Shown piece by piece: positions 31,288-42,870 of a DNA stretch of 64,000 nt. The notes beneath the pieces were generated by a model. That model saw only the letters and a list, made by a program, of their open reading frames with translations, was not told the DNA's origin and made no database searches. The translations under genes were made by a program, and so were the position numbers. Location of the stretch: assembly GCA_034440635.1 (NCBI GenBank), contig JAOTON010001924.1, positions 1-64,000 of the forward strand. Direction: 5' to 3'. How positions within the stretch are numbered: the first letter of the stretch is position 1; every line of letters begins with the position of its first letter. Source of the stretch: Lepas anatifera (lineage: Eukaryota > Arthropoda > Thecostraca > Lepadidae).

Positions 31288-33640
31288 TATTTCCTCCTTA
31301 AAAGAAGAATAAAAGGATAGATATAACGTTGTTGCAAATCCGCATGATTTCAACCACTTGTGACAATGACATTAACAGTGACGGCGGAACGTCTGAATTT
31401 AAGGGGGGCATCATGGACTTTTCATCACATTTATTTCCAGTCAATGCCATGGGGTTAGTGTTGAAATTTCTGATTTAAGGGGGAGCACTGTGCCCCGGTG
31501 CCCCCCCAGTTCCGCCGCCAGTGGACATACATTAATTCAACACAAACGAGTGATCCCAAACCCTTTCACGAGGCGAGCCAGCACAAGCCAGCCCAGACAT
31601 GCAGTTAAACACACCCAGAAACTATCGCGATCACAGACGGCTCTGACAGGTAAAGAAAACGTAGCCTATCCAATCCACCACAGATTTGAGATTAATTCCT
31701 CCTTTTAACAATGCAGCATCTGGGAAGAACAACAGCAGCATAACATCCTTTGGGATTCCTGAACTATCAAGGCTGAGGAGTTTACACTCTAGTCGTTAGT
31801 TTCATTTTGTTTCTTTTCTTTTTCAAAAGACTTTCATTACATATCCAACTGATGACATTGCATATTGGACCAACAGCAACTGGTTTGTGGTCAGGGGTGG
31901 TTTCACTCCTTATGATTGGCGCCAACAAGAAAGCAGCAGACGAGCAGAGGCACCTAAGACGGCAGCGCAGGGGCGCCGATCTGTCCGGACGACAAACGAC
32001 AGAAACGCTCGGTTGAGACCAGCGGCTCTCCAGCTTCTGGGCGGAGATGATCGCCCCTGGGCCCCTCAAGACAACTCCGACTTCATGTCCGCCAATCAGG
32101 GACACACTGACGGTCCCATCATCTAATCAGCGATGGCAGCTCTGGGAGCTGACCGACCAGAACACATATCCACACACAATGCTGCCATCCTGTGTAACCA
32201 TTTTTCTTCGAAAAGTCAAGACGATATCACCTACCATAGCTCCCGTACCAGGTTGGGATCCCTAGGGCTGAGGAAGGGGAAGCCTTGGCAAATGAGAGGC
32301 TGATATCCTAACAAGGTCCAATACGGCTAAGAAGTCCGGATCTTCCATGAAATGTGCCTCAAGTGGCGTGCTCTCAACCAGTCTGGGAGTGACTGTCTGC
32401 TTAGTTGGTTATTTGGGCTTCCGGGTACACCAGCCTGGTAAGGCTATATAGCCCCCAAAATAGGGCAATCGCTGAAAGTGCTCAATCTGGGATCAGATAA
32501 ACGTATGATTGCACGATTCGTTCAGATCTGGTGTCAATACATCGTTGTGCAGGTGAAAAGTACAACAACAAAAAAAGAAAAGAGCACACAAAATGTTACA
32601 CAGACAACGTTGCGCAGAGAGCACCCAGCTCGAGGCATCGGGACGTCAATTCCGATGCCCACCCGGTTCGCCGGACCCAGATGTACGGGAGAGTTCCTGA
32701 GTCGGCCTCGGCACCCAGCAAACTGCTGGGCCCCGAAACGGACTCCCCCTGAGCCGCGGTCCCACGGATCCAGGGGGCAAAGGTGGCACGCACCCCTCCC
32801 CTCTATCGACTTTCGGTGCCCCTGAAATACCATTACCCTCCCCCAGGGTTGGCACTGCCCACTACCCACTGCCCGGGTTGTTTTTTTAGTGGGTTTTTTA
32901 ATGGATAAAACCCACCCGGGTTTTTGCATAAATCATTTTCTAGATGCCCCTGAGTAAAAATGTCGTCTTTTTATATTCACATCACTTTTAAAGCTACTAA
33001 GCCTTGGTATGTGTAGAATATGTCAAAGATTGGCAGAATTGGTACCATATGCCACCTCATACAACCCGCTGGAAAAGTGCATTTGGAAATTCTTGCGATC
33101 TTACCAGGAAAATCATTCCTAAGAATCCACATGTCGGAATTGCAAATTGTGCAACACAAATTTCTATCTTGTTTTTGCCATATGTAAAAGTCGCTGGATA
33201 ACACCAATACTGTCTCTGAATATGACGTACGTTTTGGTCTGCACCATGCATTTTTCCAGAATTCAACCTATATATATCTTAATTTATAAACATATCTGCA
33301 AGGTCAAAATATGCCCAAGTAACAGTGCAGTCTCAGATTGTGACTCTGACTGACTTTGACCTTAGTCACACAAAAGTTCTTTGTCCAGCTCTTGGAATGT
33401 AAAAAATGGCTTATGGTGGTGGAATCACATCGTGCTGTATTCCAGGCGCGCAGCCAATGTGGGGCGACCGTCTCTCCCCTTTGCTGAGCTTAAGCACTGT
33501 AAAGAGATTCCTGCACGGCCTCCTGTCGTTTTCCGATTTACGCTCCCCAAGTTGATTATAAGAACACTGTCACCATCACAATGTTTGTCTCGGAGAATCT
33601 CAATAGCAAGTCTCAGGCACCCAAGCGTTGGTCTGGTAAG
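31288..33640. other. Region upstream of the ZFYVE21-like gene
   Basis: The promoter should lie just above 31287, but no clear TATA or initiator pair stands out. At about 32390-32460 the text ggttatttgggct...ggctatatagcc resembles the 3' end of the LINE at 29.7 kb. At about 32640-32830 is a fragment of a dispersed repeat rich in gcgccccctg/ggcggatc motifs, also at 35.2, 38.6, 42.6, 45.5 and 59.1-59.5 kb. No gene was recognised. Confidence 0.35.
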
Positions 33641-34262
33641 GCCCACCAAAATTTTGAATTTGGGGCCACAGATTCGGCTATCGGGACATCAGAGTTTATC
33701 TCTGGGCCTCCAGAATTGGTATCTGGAGCAGCCCCAAAAGTTTTCTCCGGGTTTTTCAGAGTTGGTCTGGAGGACCCTCAAGAGTTTGTCACGGGGCAGG
33801 GGGGGTGGGCCAGAGCTGGTCTCTGAGGGCTCCCAAAGTTGGTCTCGTGGGGGCCCAATATTCTGACTTGGGGGATCCGAAAGTTTTCTCGGAGAGCCCA
33901 GGGTTGCTCTCGGATGGCCTTTAAGAATTCGTCTCGGGGGCCTCAGAGTTTGTCTCCAAGGCCTTCGAGGGTTTGTCTCGTCGGCCAATAAGAGTTGGTC
34001 TTGAACCTGGCTGAAAGTTGGTTTCGGGGGTCCCTAGATTCGTTCCTTGGGGTCCCCAGAGTTGGTTTCGGAGGACCCCAACAATTGTTCTTGGGGCTCC
34101 CAGTGTTAGTCTCGAGGACCTTCAAGAGTCTTCAAGAGTTTGTCTTGGTTCACGAGGCCCTCAGAGCTGGTCTCGGGGATCCCTAGACTCGTTCTTGGGC
34201 GACTCAATAGTTTTTTTCTGGCGGGAGGGGAGGTTGTGTCTCAATGCACCGGTCAATTTTTT
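33641..34262. repeat. Degenerate ~33-bp minisatellite
   Basis: Loose units of the form agagttggtctcgggggccc with variants recur about every 30-36 bp. The ORFs across this block, in both directions, are by-products of the repeat (for example the recurring frame LVSGxPxxxL). Confidence 0.65.
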
Positions 34263-35400
34263 CTAAAACTGCCCAAAGAATTCGTGTTGGGGGCACGATG
34301 GTCCCCGAGTCACAAAATAATAAAAAGGATACCACTCTTTACTTAGCTAGATAGACAAAGAAACAATGTAGGTAAAAACAGCCAATAAAAGTCACGTGAA
34401 CCACACCGATTCACTCCACCATCTCATCGGCCACCGCTGACGTTCTTTTTATTTTCATTAGCGATCTTTGCGCTCGGGCCCCGTGCTGTGCCCCGGAGCC
34501 TATATCAACGCCCCTTCCCCCTGAGCAAATAATGGATACGCCCCTGCTGTGCTCTGAGAATTGTGATCTGGCCTTTATTGATGTACCCGACTAAGATTTT
34601 CAGCGCTAGCATTTGTCCATGAGGAATATGAGCTACTGATTTATAAAAAAAATGAATTCCTGTGGGGCGCAGTGGTGTGGTGCTTGTCGCACTTGCTTTC
34701 TACGGGGTCGTCCGGGCTTACGTCCGGTGGATTTCTTGAGTACTGAGAATCCGGCTCCTAAGAGAAAACAGTAACAAGAGTGGACGATGCCGCATGACCA
34801 TAGCAGTGGATGAGTTTATAAGTCCCAAAAATTGTTATTCTGGTCAAAAGTCGGTTCATTTTTCTTATCCATGGGTGCCCATAAACTAGGAAGGGTTCTG
34901 CACGCTGCCGTCAATCGGATACTTCAGAACAGCTTGGGGAATAGGAGCTTCTTCTCACCTCCACCACCTAAGGCAAAGACTGGTAGGCAACGATGATATT
35001 GAAAGCGATGATATTGAAAGCATCACAGTCTGAATGCGTGCTCAAACAATGACATTAATCTAGAAACGGTGCGGTGAGAATGCTACAAAACAAAATAAAA
35101 AACCGGGAAAAAACCCACAAAAACCGCAAAAACCCAGACCCGTGGGCTTTTTACAAAACACCCAGGTTTTTTCAAACCCTGCCCTCCCCAGGATGTGACA
35201 ATCGGTGCCGACCGACACGATTTGGCACCCATGCCTGATAGGTTTTCCAGTCAAAAGTGGCGCCCCTGGGCCGGATGCGCCCCCTTCCCCCTGATTGGAA
35301 ATCCTGGATCTGCCTAAGGTATGGGGGATGAATGTTTATAGTGACACTAGAGGGGGATAAAAAGTAGGTAGGGATATGTGCATTTTCTCCCTAATGTATT
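34263..35400. other. Repeat fragments
   Basis: A tRNA-derived SINE head lies at 34661-34735. A dispersed repeat fragment with aacccacaaaaacc and a gcgcccctgggccgg block lies at about 35090-35310, similar to 32640-32830 and 59340-59510. No gene was recognised. Confidence 0.4.
34661..34735 (+). repeat. tRNA-derived SINE head
   Basis: tgtggggcgcagtggtgtgg resembles an A box and its surroundings, and gggcttacgtccggtgg resembles a B box about 45 bases later. The spacing fits a tRNA-derived Pol III promoter. There is no complete tRNA fold. Confidence 0.4.
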
Positions 35401-36031
35401 GCAGATTGGTGCTAATTTTTAGCGGCTGGCGGTGCAAATTGGTGTGAAAATTCTAGATGGCTGGTGCGACTTGTCTGGCCTGCTGCCATACATTGCAGAC
35501 TGGCTGCCCAGCAGTGAAGTCCCAGCATGAGGTGTATGATCCCACAGGGGGAAGCAGGTGCTTAGCATCAGGTAATTCTGTGCACAGTGTCGCCCAGGAG
35601 ACTCACAGGTTATGTGCATTAGGGCATTAGACTGATGTATGACAAACAATATCCAGGCTATGGTCCCTAGAGCATATTGTGCACAACCAAGGCCATATAT
35701 GATTCTGAAATTGGTGGCCTTCAGAAAAGGCAGCACTTTTTGATCAAACGGGAGTCACTACCAACCATCTCTGACATTGCAAAGGGCCCTGTCACTTGCC
35801 AAAGGATGTGGTCCTCTGCCAGTTATACCCAGGATGGGACGTCAGCACATGCCTCACTATCAGAGGTGCTGTGCAACGCTGGCAGGGTGACCTCACTACC
35901 ACACAGAGAAGGTAACAGTAGGTGGCCAGTATACAATCTGCAGATGGCCACCTCCTCTTGCCGACATTGGCACAATGCACAAGGTTACTCACTTGATTAA
36001 GGCTGTAACTAAAATAATTGGTTGTTTGCAA
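35400..36031 (-). pseudogene. Third LINE remnant: C-terminal end of ORF2
   Basis: On the - strand, a frame from about 36031 contains SPCQRCTAPLIVRHVLTSHP and PGYN, the CxxC...RHxL zinc-knuckle-like segment near the end of Jockey/I-type ORF2. A second frame supplies MLPFLKATNFRI (about 35736-35700), the usual closing motif. A frameshift separates them. RT and endonuclease regions are absent. It is degraded and presumably inactive. Confidence 0.6.
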
Positions 36032-38084
36032 GCCTTTCCCACATTTGTTGCCAAGTGTTGCAGATGCGAAACAACAGATGGGGGAAGCTCCCTGGCACTT
36101 TTAAAAATTAATCTACAAAATGATGAGCTTAAATGTGTGGTATTCAAGTAATAATATGAAAATTACTGACATAGAATTCCCTCATACTAGTATCAAAATA
36201 TATTTGATTACAAAATCACCCCCTACAGGTATTGGCAATACCATATTGCTCTTCTGCTTTCCTCAGTCTTGTATTACTGGCAAATTACTGGACGAGAATT
36301 CAAGATGGAGAACCTGATCCCAATTAGTGATGCAACCTAACATAACCAAACCTGACCTCACCTAATCTAACCCCTTATTTTACGACATAAGTGTCATGAG
36401 GATATGATGTCATGAAAATTTGAGCAATGTTTTCTTTAGCTTGTCCCAGTGCCTAACAGGTGACACAGCCCAGAGTCACAGAGAACTAATGAATTTTTTT
36501 CTGTTGGGAAATAACACTAAAACATAGGTACCTATGTAAGTTATTAAGCATATGTTTTATTATGTTTCTGTTTTGATGCTTCTTAAATTGATGTGTTGAT
36601 GGATGGAAAAGACTAGAGAATCTAGTAATCCAGCATTTTTACACAACATAATTTTATTAAAATGTTTATATTACCCAGAGCATCCATGTGAAGTAAAAAA
36701 ATACTTTTGCCATTATATTTAGATGGGAAATATGCAGTCTTCTATGTGTGTGTGTAAGAAAGAAAACCTTCCACTTATTATCCCACGACAGCATGTACAT
36801 GCAGCTTAAATATTGTACATATTTTAAATACCCTTGAGTCAATCACCTTGGCCTAAATAATCAACTAAATAATATAGTTTCGCACGGTAGCCACTGCATG
36901 CCAGCAGCCAGCCACCGATTTCTGTTTGTTGTTGTAAGCTTCTGGTAAAGTGGATTCTGCTAAATGTCTATATAACTACTTTAAAATTCTCCAAAACCCT
37001 TTAGTAGAAAGAAGCCTGAGTCGAGCTGTGAAGGGGGTCCGCGCACCTCATCTATTTGTCCGCGGTGGCCAGAGAATAGCTCTTATCCGGCAAACGCTAC
37101 GAGGCTGATTGATGTAAGATAATTCAGGAAGGCGTCGATTGGTGAAAGGATTTTTTTAATCGGCCCATGCTTTGTTGACTTATAGTCCTTACCTTCGCCC
37201 CACCGCGATGCGCATATGTCCATGGGCGTTGAAAGTGGAGGGGAAGAGGGGGAAGTCGTGAAACGATATAAAATTAGAAAAAGCCCTTTAACCACACTTA
37301 TACTCTTACTAACAATCTAACTATCCTCTCACACTTCTTTTCCTCTGCGCGGCGGCTGCCCAGCCGGAGAGGGAGCTGCAACCTCACCTCCGGGTTGCAG
37401 GGTAAATTCGCGGCACCCTGGCCAGGTGTTTAGCGCACTTTCTAAAATACGAAAATTACTGAGTTAACGGAGGATTTTGAGTAACGTAGACAAGCGGACA
37501 TCAGTAGCTGACACACAAAATTCTAAATTCTAAATTCCAAATTCTAAATTCTAAATTTAAGGTCTTCAACCACAGAAATAACCTTCGCACTCTGCGGGTC
37601 TAAACTTATTAAAAGACCTCCCTTGGCATGGCTATGCCATTGCCACGACCGTCCATTCGCAAGCTAAAACATCTTGCAACCCATTACTTGAAGTAACTCC
37701 CATTGCTTTAACAGACTAACGTAGCTTGCCCTCACACAAAATTCTAAAATTCTCCCACGCACTCCTTAAGAGGCAGGCAAAGGTGCTATGCACAGAACGC
37801 CTAATAAAAAGCCATTGATTGATTGATTGATTGCCCTCTCCAAAGAAAATTGGGCCATTGACGGCCCAGTTTATAACAACAGATAGTTATATGTTTCTTT
37901 TCATTTCACTATTGCCTGCAAAGGCGGATGCAGCGGAGGAAGCAATCCTATGGCATGATGGTACGGGTGTTTGAGGCGAGAAGCAAAAAACAAAAAAACA
38001 AAACAAAACGTCACGGGCTGAAAATATGAGCCCAAGATACTTTTTTCCTATCCAAGGCCCCATATTTCTACTGAACTTAACTGG
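36032..38084. other. Stretch without recognised gene
   Basis: This is AT-rich sequence. A short ttctaaattc array lies at about 37516-37560. The block ending ctaataaaaagccattgatt followed by gattgattgattg (about 37800-37833) looks like a SINE/LINE 3' end with an (ATTG)n tail. No gene was recognised. Confidence 0.4.
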
Positions 38085-38262
38085 TTCTGTTTGAAGTTGA
38101 GAGTTGAAGCACCAAAATCTTGCTTCTAAACTTAAAAGGAGTCGGGGAAAAAAGGAGGTCGATCACTTGCGGGGAGGGGGCAAAAACATAGTTTTGCCCC
38201 GAACTTTTCCGTTTGGGGGCAAATGCCTTTTTTGCCCGCCCCCTGGATTCGCCACTGAGGAT
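38085..38262 (+). repeat. Dispersed repeat, inverted copy at ~59090-59290
   Basis: The block runs from ctggttctgtttgaagttga through aggaggtcgatcact to gggggcaaatgcc and ggattcgccac. It matches the reverse complement of about 59090-59290. Its first part also matches about 14590-14715. Confidence 0.65.
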
Positions 38263-39339
38263 TAGTTAGTTCTAAGAAAGTGTATAGGGATTTTATGATC
38301 CTGTACTGCCCTATGGGCATAGGTCCATGAGCGTTGAAAGGGGAAGGGAAGGGAAGGGTAGGAAGATAGGCAAGTCATGGAACTATCGAGAATCAAGAAA
38401 ACGCACCGTCCAAATGAAATTGGGCCGCTATCTGTTTTATCATTTTATGACTATTATCTGTAGGGGCGGATCAAGGGAGATGGGGCAGTCCGCGGTCATG
38501 TCGTCCATCCAATTCGGTGAATTTCACCTAATTTCAGAACTTTGCGGTAAAAACAACACATGATTTCCCCTGCTCAAAGGCGGATCATAGGGAAGGGAAA
38601 AGGAGGAAATTTTCCGTTCCCCTCCCCGATCAACCCTTAGGCATTTCTGAAAGTCAACAGTATCCCCCTAAAATGTCAATTACCACCTCCCCCTTCCCAG
38701 GGTACGACTTCCGTGGCCCCTGCGATAGGTCTTTACGCCTACTTGAAAGGGGTTTGTGCCTAAAAATGGTGCCCCCTGACACTGTGCCTACGATCGACAA
38801 TCCTGTATCCGCCTATGGATCTGGATTTCCCGCCAAACGTTTGGCCCAGATCCGCCTCTGACTACCAAGACCTACGTGTTAAGTATACGGACCCACGAAA
38901 ATGTGTAGAGGTGCATTGCCAGCCACGCAATATGTTCAAAATTTGCGCGATGCAACGCCAATCCTGGGCCTTAGCCGCCAGGAAAGCCTTTTACTGATTT
39001 AGCTTTTACTATCCTGGGTTAAGCGGCGTCGACGGCGTTGAAATGTATCTCTGCCGTCTTGCGGACGAGACGGCATGGACATCCAACGCACCCAGCGCAT
39101 GGTGCGTTGGGAACGGGGACGGAGGAGGGGGAAGCCGGCCAGTCAATGGCGTGTCGGCACATTTGAAACGTTGTGCCCCGCCGCCGGCCGCCGCGCCGCT
39201 GCAGTCGTTTCAAATCAGTGCGGAAGGTGCATGGGTCTACGTTGAAGCCCGTTCTAAGGAGCCTACAATTTGTAGAAGTAGTATCGAAAGGTCTCAGTTA
39301 AAAGCTTGCATGTTTTTTCAGCTGTGTTGTAATTAGTTA
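38263..39339. other. Repeat fragments and a GC-rich pocket
   Basis: Around 38570-38850 are fragments of the ggcggatc/gcctatggat dispersed repeat. From 39000 to 39240 the sequence is GC- and CpG-rich. It holds one near-palindrome around acgcacccagcgcatggtgcg (39088-39108). This could be a CpG-island-like start region, but no exon is recognised. Confidence 0.35.
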
Positions 39340-39999
39340 TTAGTGGTGCGAAATGCTAATCATGTTGTGATTTGTGTGTTGGTAGGTAATCATCACAGTA
39401 TGCACTCAGTGGGTTCTCAGTCATTGCATGACAGGGTTGTTGAAATCAATAATTGCATCTGAGGTCGACAAAGACAAAAACGTGTCATTGGAATCAAGTT
39501 TCATCGTTTTACTGCGATAATAATTAAGTTGCACTAGTCTGACACTCAGCTATTTCGCTGACAAAGAAGTCATAGCATGTTTGATTTTGACGTGGATTTT
39601 ATTTGCAGGCAGAGAGTATGTTGGGATCTACTCAGTCTGAAGATTTCAGCGAGGATTCCAACATAACGTTGCGCAAGTCCTTCACGATACTGTGCTGGAC
39701 ATCATGCAAATCTGCATGATGAGGAAGAACGCGGCGTCTTCGACATCCACTAATTATGTGCAGCATGGCAAGCCAGTCGAGCCAATGTTTTGCGCTAGGA
39801 AGTGACATGTATTCCCGAATGTTATGATGTGATATTTATTCCTGAAGTTCAAGTTGTGTACCAAGAAATCTCGGCCTTCTGTCTTTTTAAGAATTGGCCT
39901 CTCTTCATTTCTCTTCTCTTTCTCTTTCTCGTTTCCTTTTCGCTTCCCTCTTGTCTCTTCTCTTCTTTTCTCGTGTCTCTCTCTTGTGTCTCTCCCTCC

Positions 40000-40223
40000 C
40001 CTAGTCAAACAATCCTATAGGATCCTATAGGATTTTTGGTTGGAAAATCCTATAGGATCCTATGCATAGGATTCTGCATAGGATTCTGCATAGGATTCCG
40101 CATAGGATTCTGCATAAGATCATATGCATAAGATTCTGCATAGGATTCCACATAGGATTCTGCATAAGATCCTATAGGATTTACCAAAAAATTCTATAGG
40201 ATCCTATAGGACTTTTTGACTGG
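40000..40223 (+). mobile_element. CCTAG foldback element, copy 1
   Basis: It begins cctagtcaaacaatcctata and ends, on the opposite strand, ccagtcaaaaagtcctatag. The interior consists of cataggattctg-type 12-bp units between tcctataggatttt blocks. It is the same family as 40905-41291 but has lost most of one arm. Confidence 0.65.
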
Positions 40224-40904
40224 ATAAGGTTTCAGAATTTTATCGGAACTGTTCACCTATTTCGATAATAAGTGAGTGGCCTCCCAAAATTTTGCCGAAG
40301 ATACAAAAATAGACAGTTTCGTAATCAGGATTTTTCAAATGGCAAGAAACCACAATAATAATTTTTCGCGTATCTCCCTTAAAATAAAAACTTTCATAAT
40401 TTCAGTTGCTTTTTATTGGTTACTAATGACAGGAAATGCTAACCATGTTATGATTTGTGTGCTGGTAATGGACCAGCATGCAGTCATGCTGGGTTTTCCA
40501 TCATCGCATGACAGTTTTATAAAAATCAAATAGTTTCATCAGGGGTTAACCCCTGATGATTTGCCAATTGGCAAAAATAATATATATTGAAATCTTGTTT
40601 CGCCACTTTACTGCGAAAATGAATTAAGTTGCGTTTGTCCGACAATCGGCAATTACGCTGAAATGCTTACCCACACAGAAGTCCCACATAACATGTGTGA
40701 TTATGTCGTGGCTTTGATTTGCAGGAAGGGCCTCTCGGAACTCTACCCATGTCTGAAGATTTCAGCGAGGATCCAACACGACTTCACGCAATAATCCTTC
40801 AAAATACCGTCAGAACAGCATGCAAAACCGCACTGGATATGGACCGTCATGTTCTTGCTGAAGAACAACAGTGTCTAGCGCGGGGCCACGCGACACCCCC
40901 TCCC

Positions 40905-41291
40905 CTAGTAAAAAAGTCCTATAGGATTTTCCAAACAAAAATCCTATAGGATCTTATGCATAGGATTCTGCATAGGATTCTGCATAGGATTCTGCATAGG
41001 ATTCTGCATAGGATTCTGCATAGGATTCCGCATAGGATTCCGCATAGGATTCTGCATAGGATTCGCGCACAGGAATCCTATGCATAATCCTATGCGGAAT
41101 CCTATGCAGAATCCTATGCGGAATCCTATGCAGAATCCTATGCAGAATCCTATGCGGAATCCTATGCAGAATCCTATGCGGAATCCTATGCAGAATCCTA
41201 TGTGGAATCTTATGCGGAATCCTATGCATAGGATCCTATAGGATTTTCCAAACAAAAATCCTGTAGGATCCTATAGGACTTTTTGACTAGG
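40905..41291 (+). mobile_element. CCTAG foldback element, copy 2: 387-bp near-perfect palindrome
   Basis: The left terminus is cctagtaaaaaagtcctata and the right terminus on the opposite strand is cctagtcaaaaagtcctata. The left arm has about ten units of gcataggattct/gcataggattcc. The right arm has the complementary gaatcctatgca units. The centre is near 41073 (cgcgcacaggaatcc). The whole can fold into one long hairpin. ORFs of 90-103 codons across it (His-Arg-Ile-Pro or Ala-Glu-Ser-Tyr repeats) are by-products. Confidence 0.8.
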
Positions 41292-42365
41292 GTCGATGCC
41301 CCCTAAGGTTTTTTTCGGGATAGCAGAAAAACGACGAAACGCAGGCCCGCGGTTGAGGGCTGTATCTCGCCGCCATCATTTCCACATCATCCCTGAAATT
41401 TTTTACCCCGGGACACCCAAGGTCAGGTCAACAGGCGAGGTCAACCATGGTCACCTCACTTCAACTTTTGAGCCCTATAAGAGCTACGTTTCTTAGCCGA
41501 TCGATTTGAAACTTCCTACAGTTCATGGCCCTGCCAGGTTCTACAAGGTGTATATCCGAGTTTTTTCGATTTCATGACCTAAGGTCAGGTCACGAGGTGA
41601 CCTCTCCATTGAAAAAGCATAGGAAAAAGCTGTCTTATGATCCAAAGGCCACAAAAACGATTGCAAATGCTCAGCTTGTACAGAAAAGCGTTCTTGGACA
41701 CCCTTTTACGGATTCCATGGGTCACATTTTCCCTTTGACTTTTCCAAAGGCATCCAAGGTGACCAGTGGTCAAAAACAGTATTTTGGCAATCATTTTTGA
41801 CCTAATTAAGCTAGAGCGTTGAATCAAATACCATCGTGTATATCTCATCACTAGCTTTCATTTGATATACGACAAGGTCACTTCCGGACCTTTGATGACC
41901 TCAGCTCATATGAGGTCACGAGGTGACCTCTGGAGGTCAAACCACTGGCGGGAGGTCATTACGTTTAACATAACGGAATAAGGTATGGAATTTTCCTATC
42001 CAATGTAGTTTACCAGATCTCAATAGCTCTAATGGCATAAGAGTTATGCCCAGTTTTCTAAAAATTGCATATTTGAGTGAAAATAGCCTATTGTGACCTA
42101 ATTTGACCTCTGGAGGTCAAACCATTGACCTGAGCGCTTAAACATTAAATTAATTTCGTACTGAATTCACACGAGCTTTCTAATGCACTTTGCAGATTTG
42201 CGCTAACCCCCATATTTTCGGAGTTAGATGGTTGGCCATCGATGACCCCGGTGGGGCGAAGGTGGCGCCGGACCCCCGGTGGGCATGGGCGCCGAAAGCG
42301 GGGGACCGAGGTGACGCGTCCCCCTGTTGGCTGACCAGGGGGGACGTCCCCCAATTTTTATGTCA
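41292..42365 (-). repeat. AGGTCA-rich dispersed repeat, copy B
   Basis: An inverted copy of about 17.7-18.9 kb. It starts next to the palindrome with gatgccccctaagg, includes ggtcaggtca, aggtcacgaggtgacctctg and gacctctggaggtcaaacca, and ends in the GC-rich ccccggtggggcgaaggtgg block. Confidence 0.7.
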
Positions 42366-42870
42366 ATGGTCATTAATGCTGTCAAGTACCGAATATACTC
42401 AAAATTCGCCTCCCCCGGTCAGCACCAGCCTGGGTCCGTCCCCCCCGCGAAAATTCCGTGGCGGTGCCCCTGCCGGTGGGGCGCGGATTAAACTAAAATT
42501 TACACTTTGAGACCATCGCAATGGCAGTGGAATGTCGCTTCCCGCCCAGGATGCAAGAACCGGCTCCCGCCCATAAGATTTGGCACCAGGGGCGCAGCCA
42601 GGGGGGCACAGGGGGCACGTGCCTTCCCCCATCGGTGCCAGAGTGCCCTTTTGATCCCTAGGTGGTGTACCCTGTTTGTGCCGTGCCGCTCGAAATTTAG
42701 TGCCCCACGCCGTTGAACCTAGGTGCAACTAGACTGCATTTAGCGATTAAAACTATTGTTTGATAATTTAGTGCCTTTTTTGGTCAGCTAAGGCATTCTG
42801 TCGCCTTTTCAAGCACTTGGTAAGAGTATGGCCACGTAATCTGTTACCAGCTAATGCCTCATTGTCGCCA
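42366..42870. other. Dispersed repeat fragment
   Basis: Contains ggggcgcagccaggggggca and neighbouring GC-rich text shared with the 32.7, 35.2, 45.5 and 59.4 kb fragments. No gene. Confidence 0.4.

Larger units (their letters stand above)
39340..41291 (+). repeat. Tandem duplication of a ~0.87-kb unit
   Basis: Unit 1 (about 39340-40223) and unit 2 (about 40420-41291) are diverged direct copies. Both start with gcgaaatgctaatcatgt-like sequence. Both have ttgcag followed by gtctgaagatttcagcgagg (about 39640 and 40750). Both end with a CCTAG-type foldback element (40000-40223 and 40905-41291). Between the units lies an inverted copy of the repeat seen at 776-930. Confidence 0.6.

Noticed and set aside
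40944..41255. Two ~100-codon repetitive ORFs
   Set aside because: They are translations of the 12-bp palindromic array, open only because the unit length is a multiple of three.
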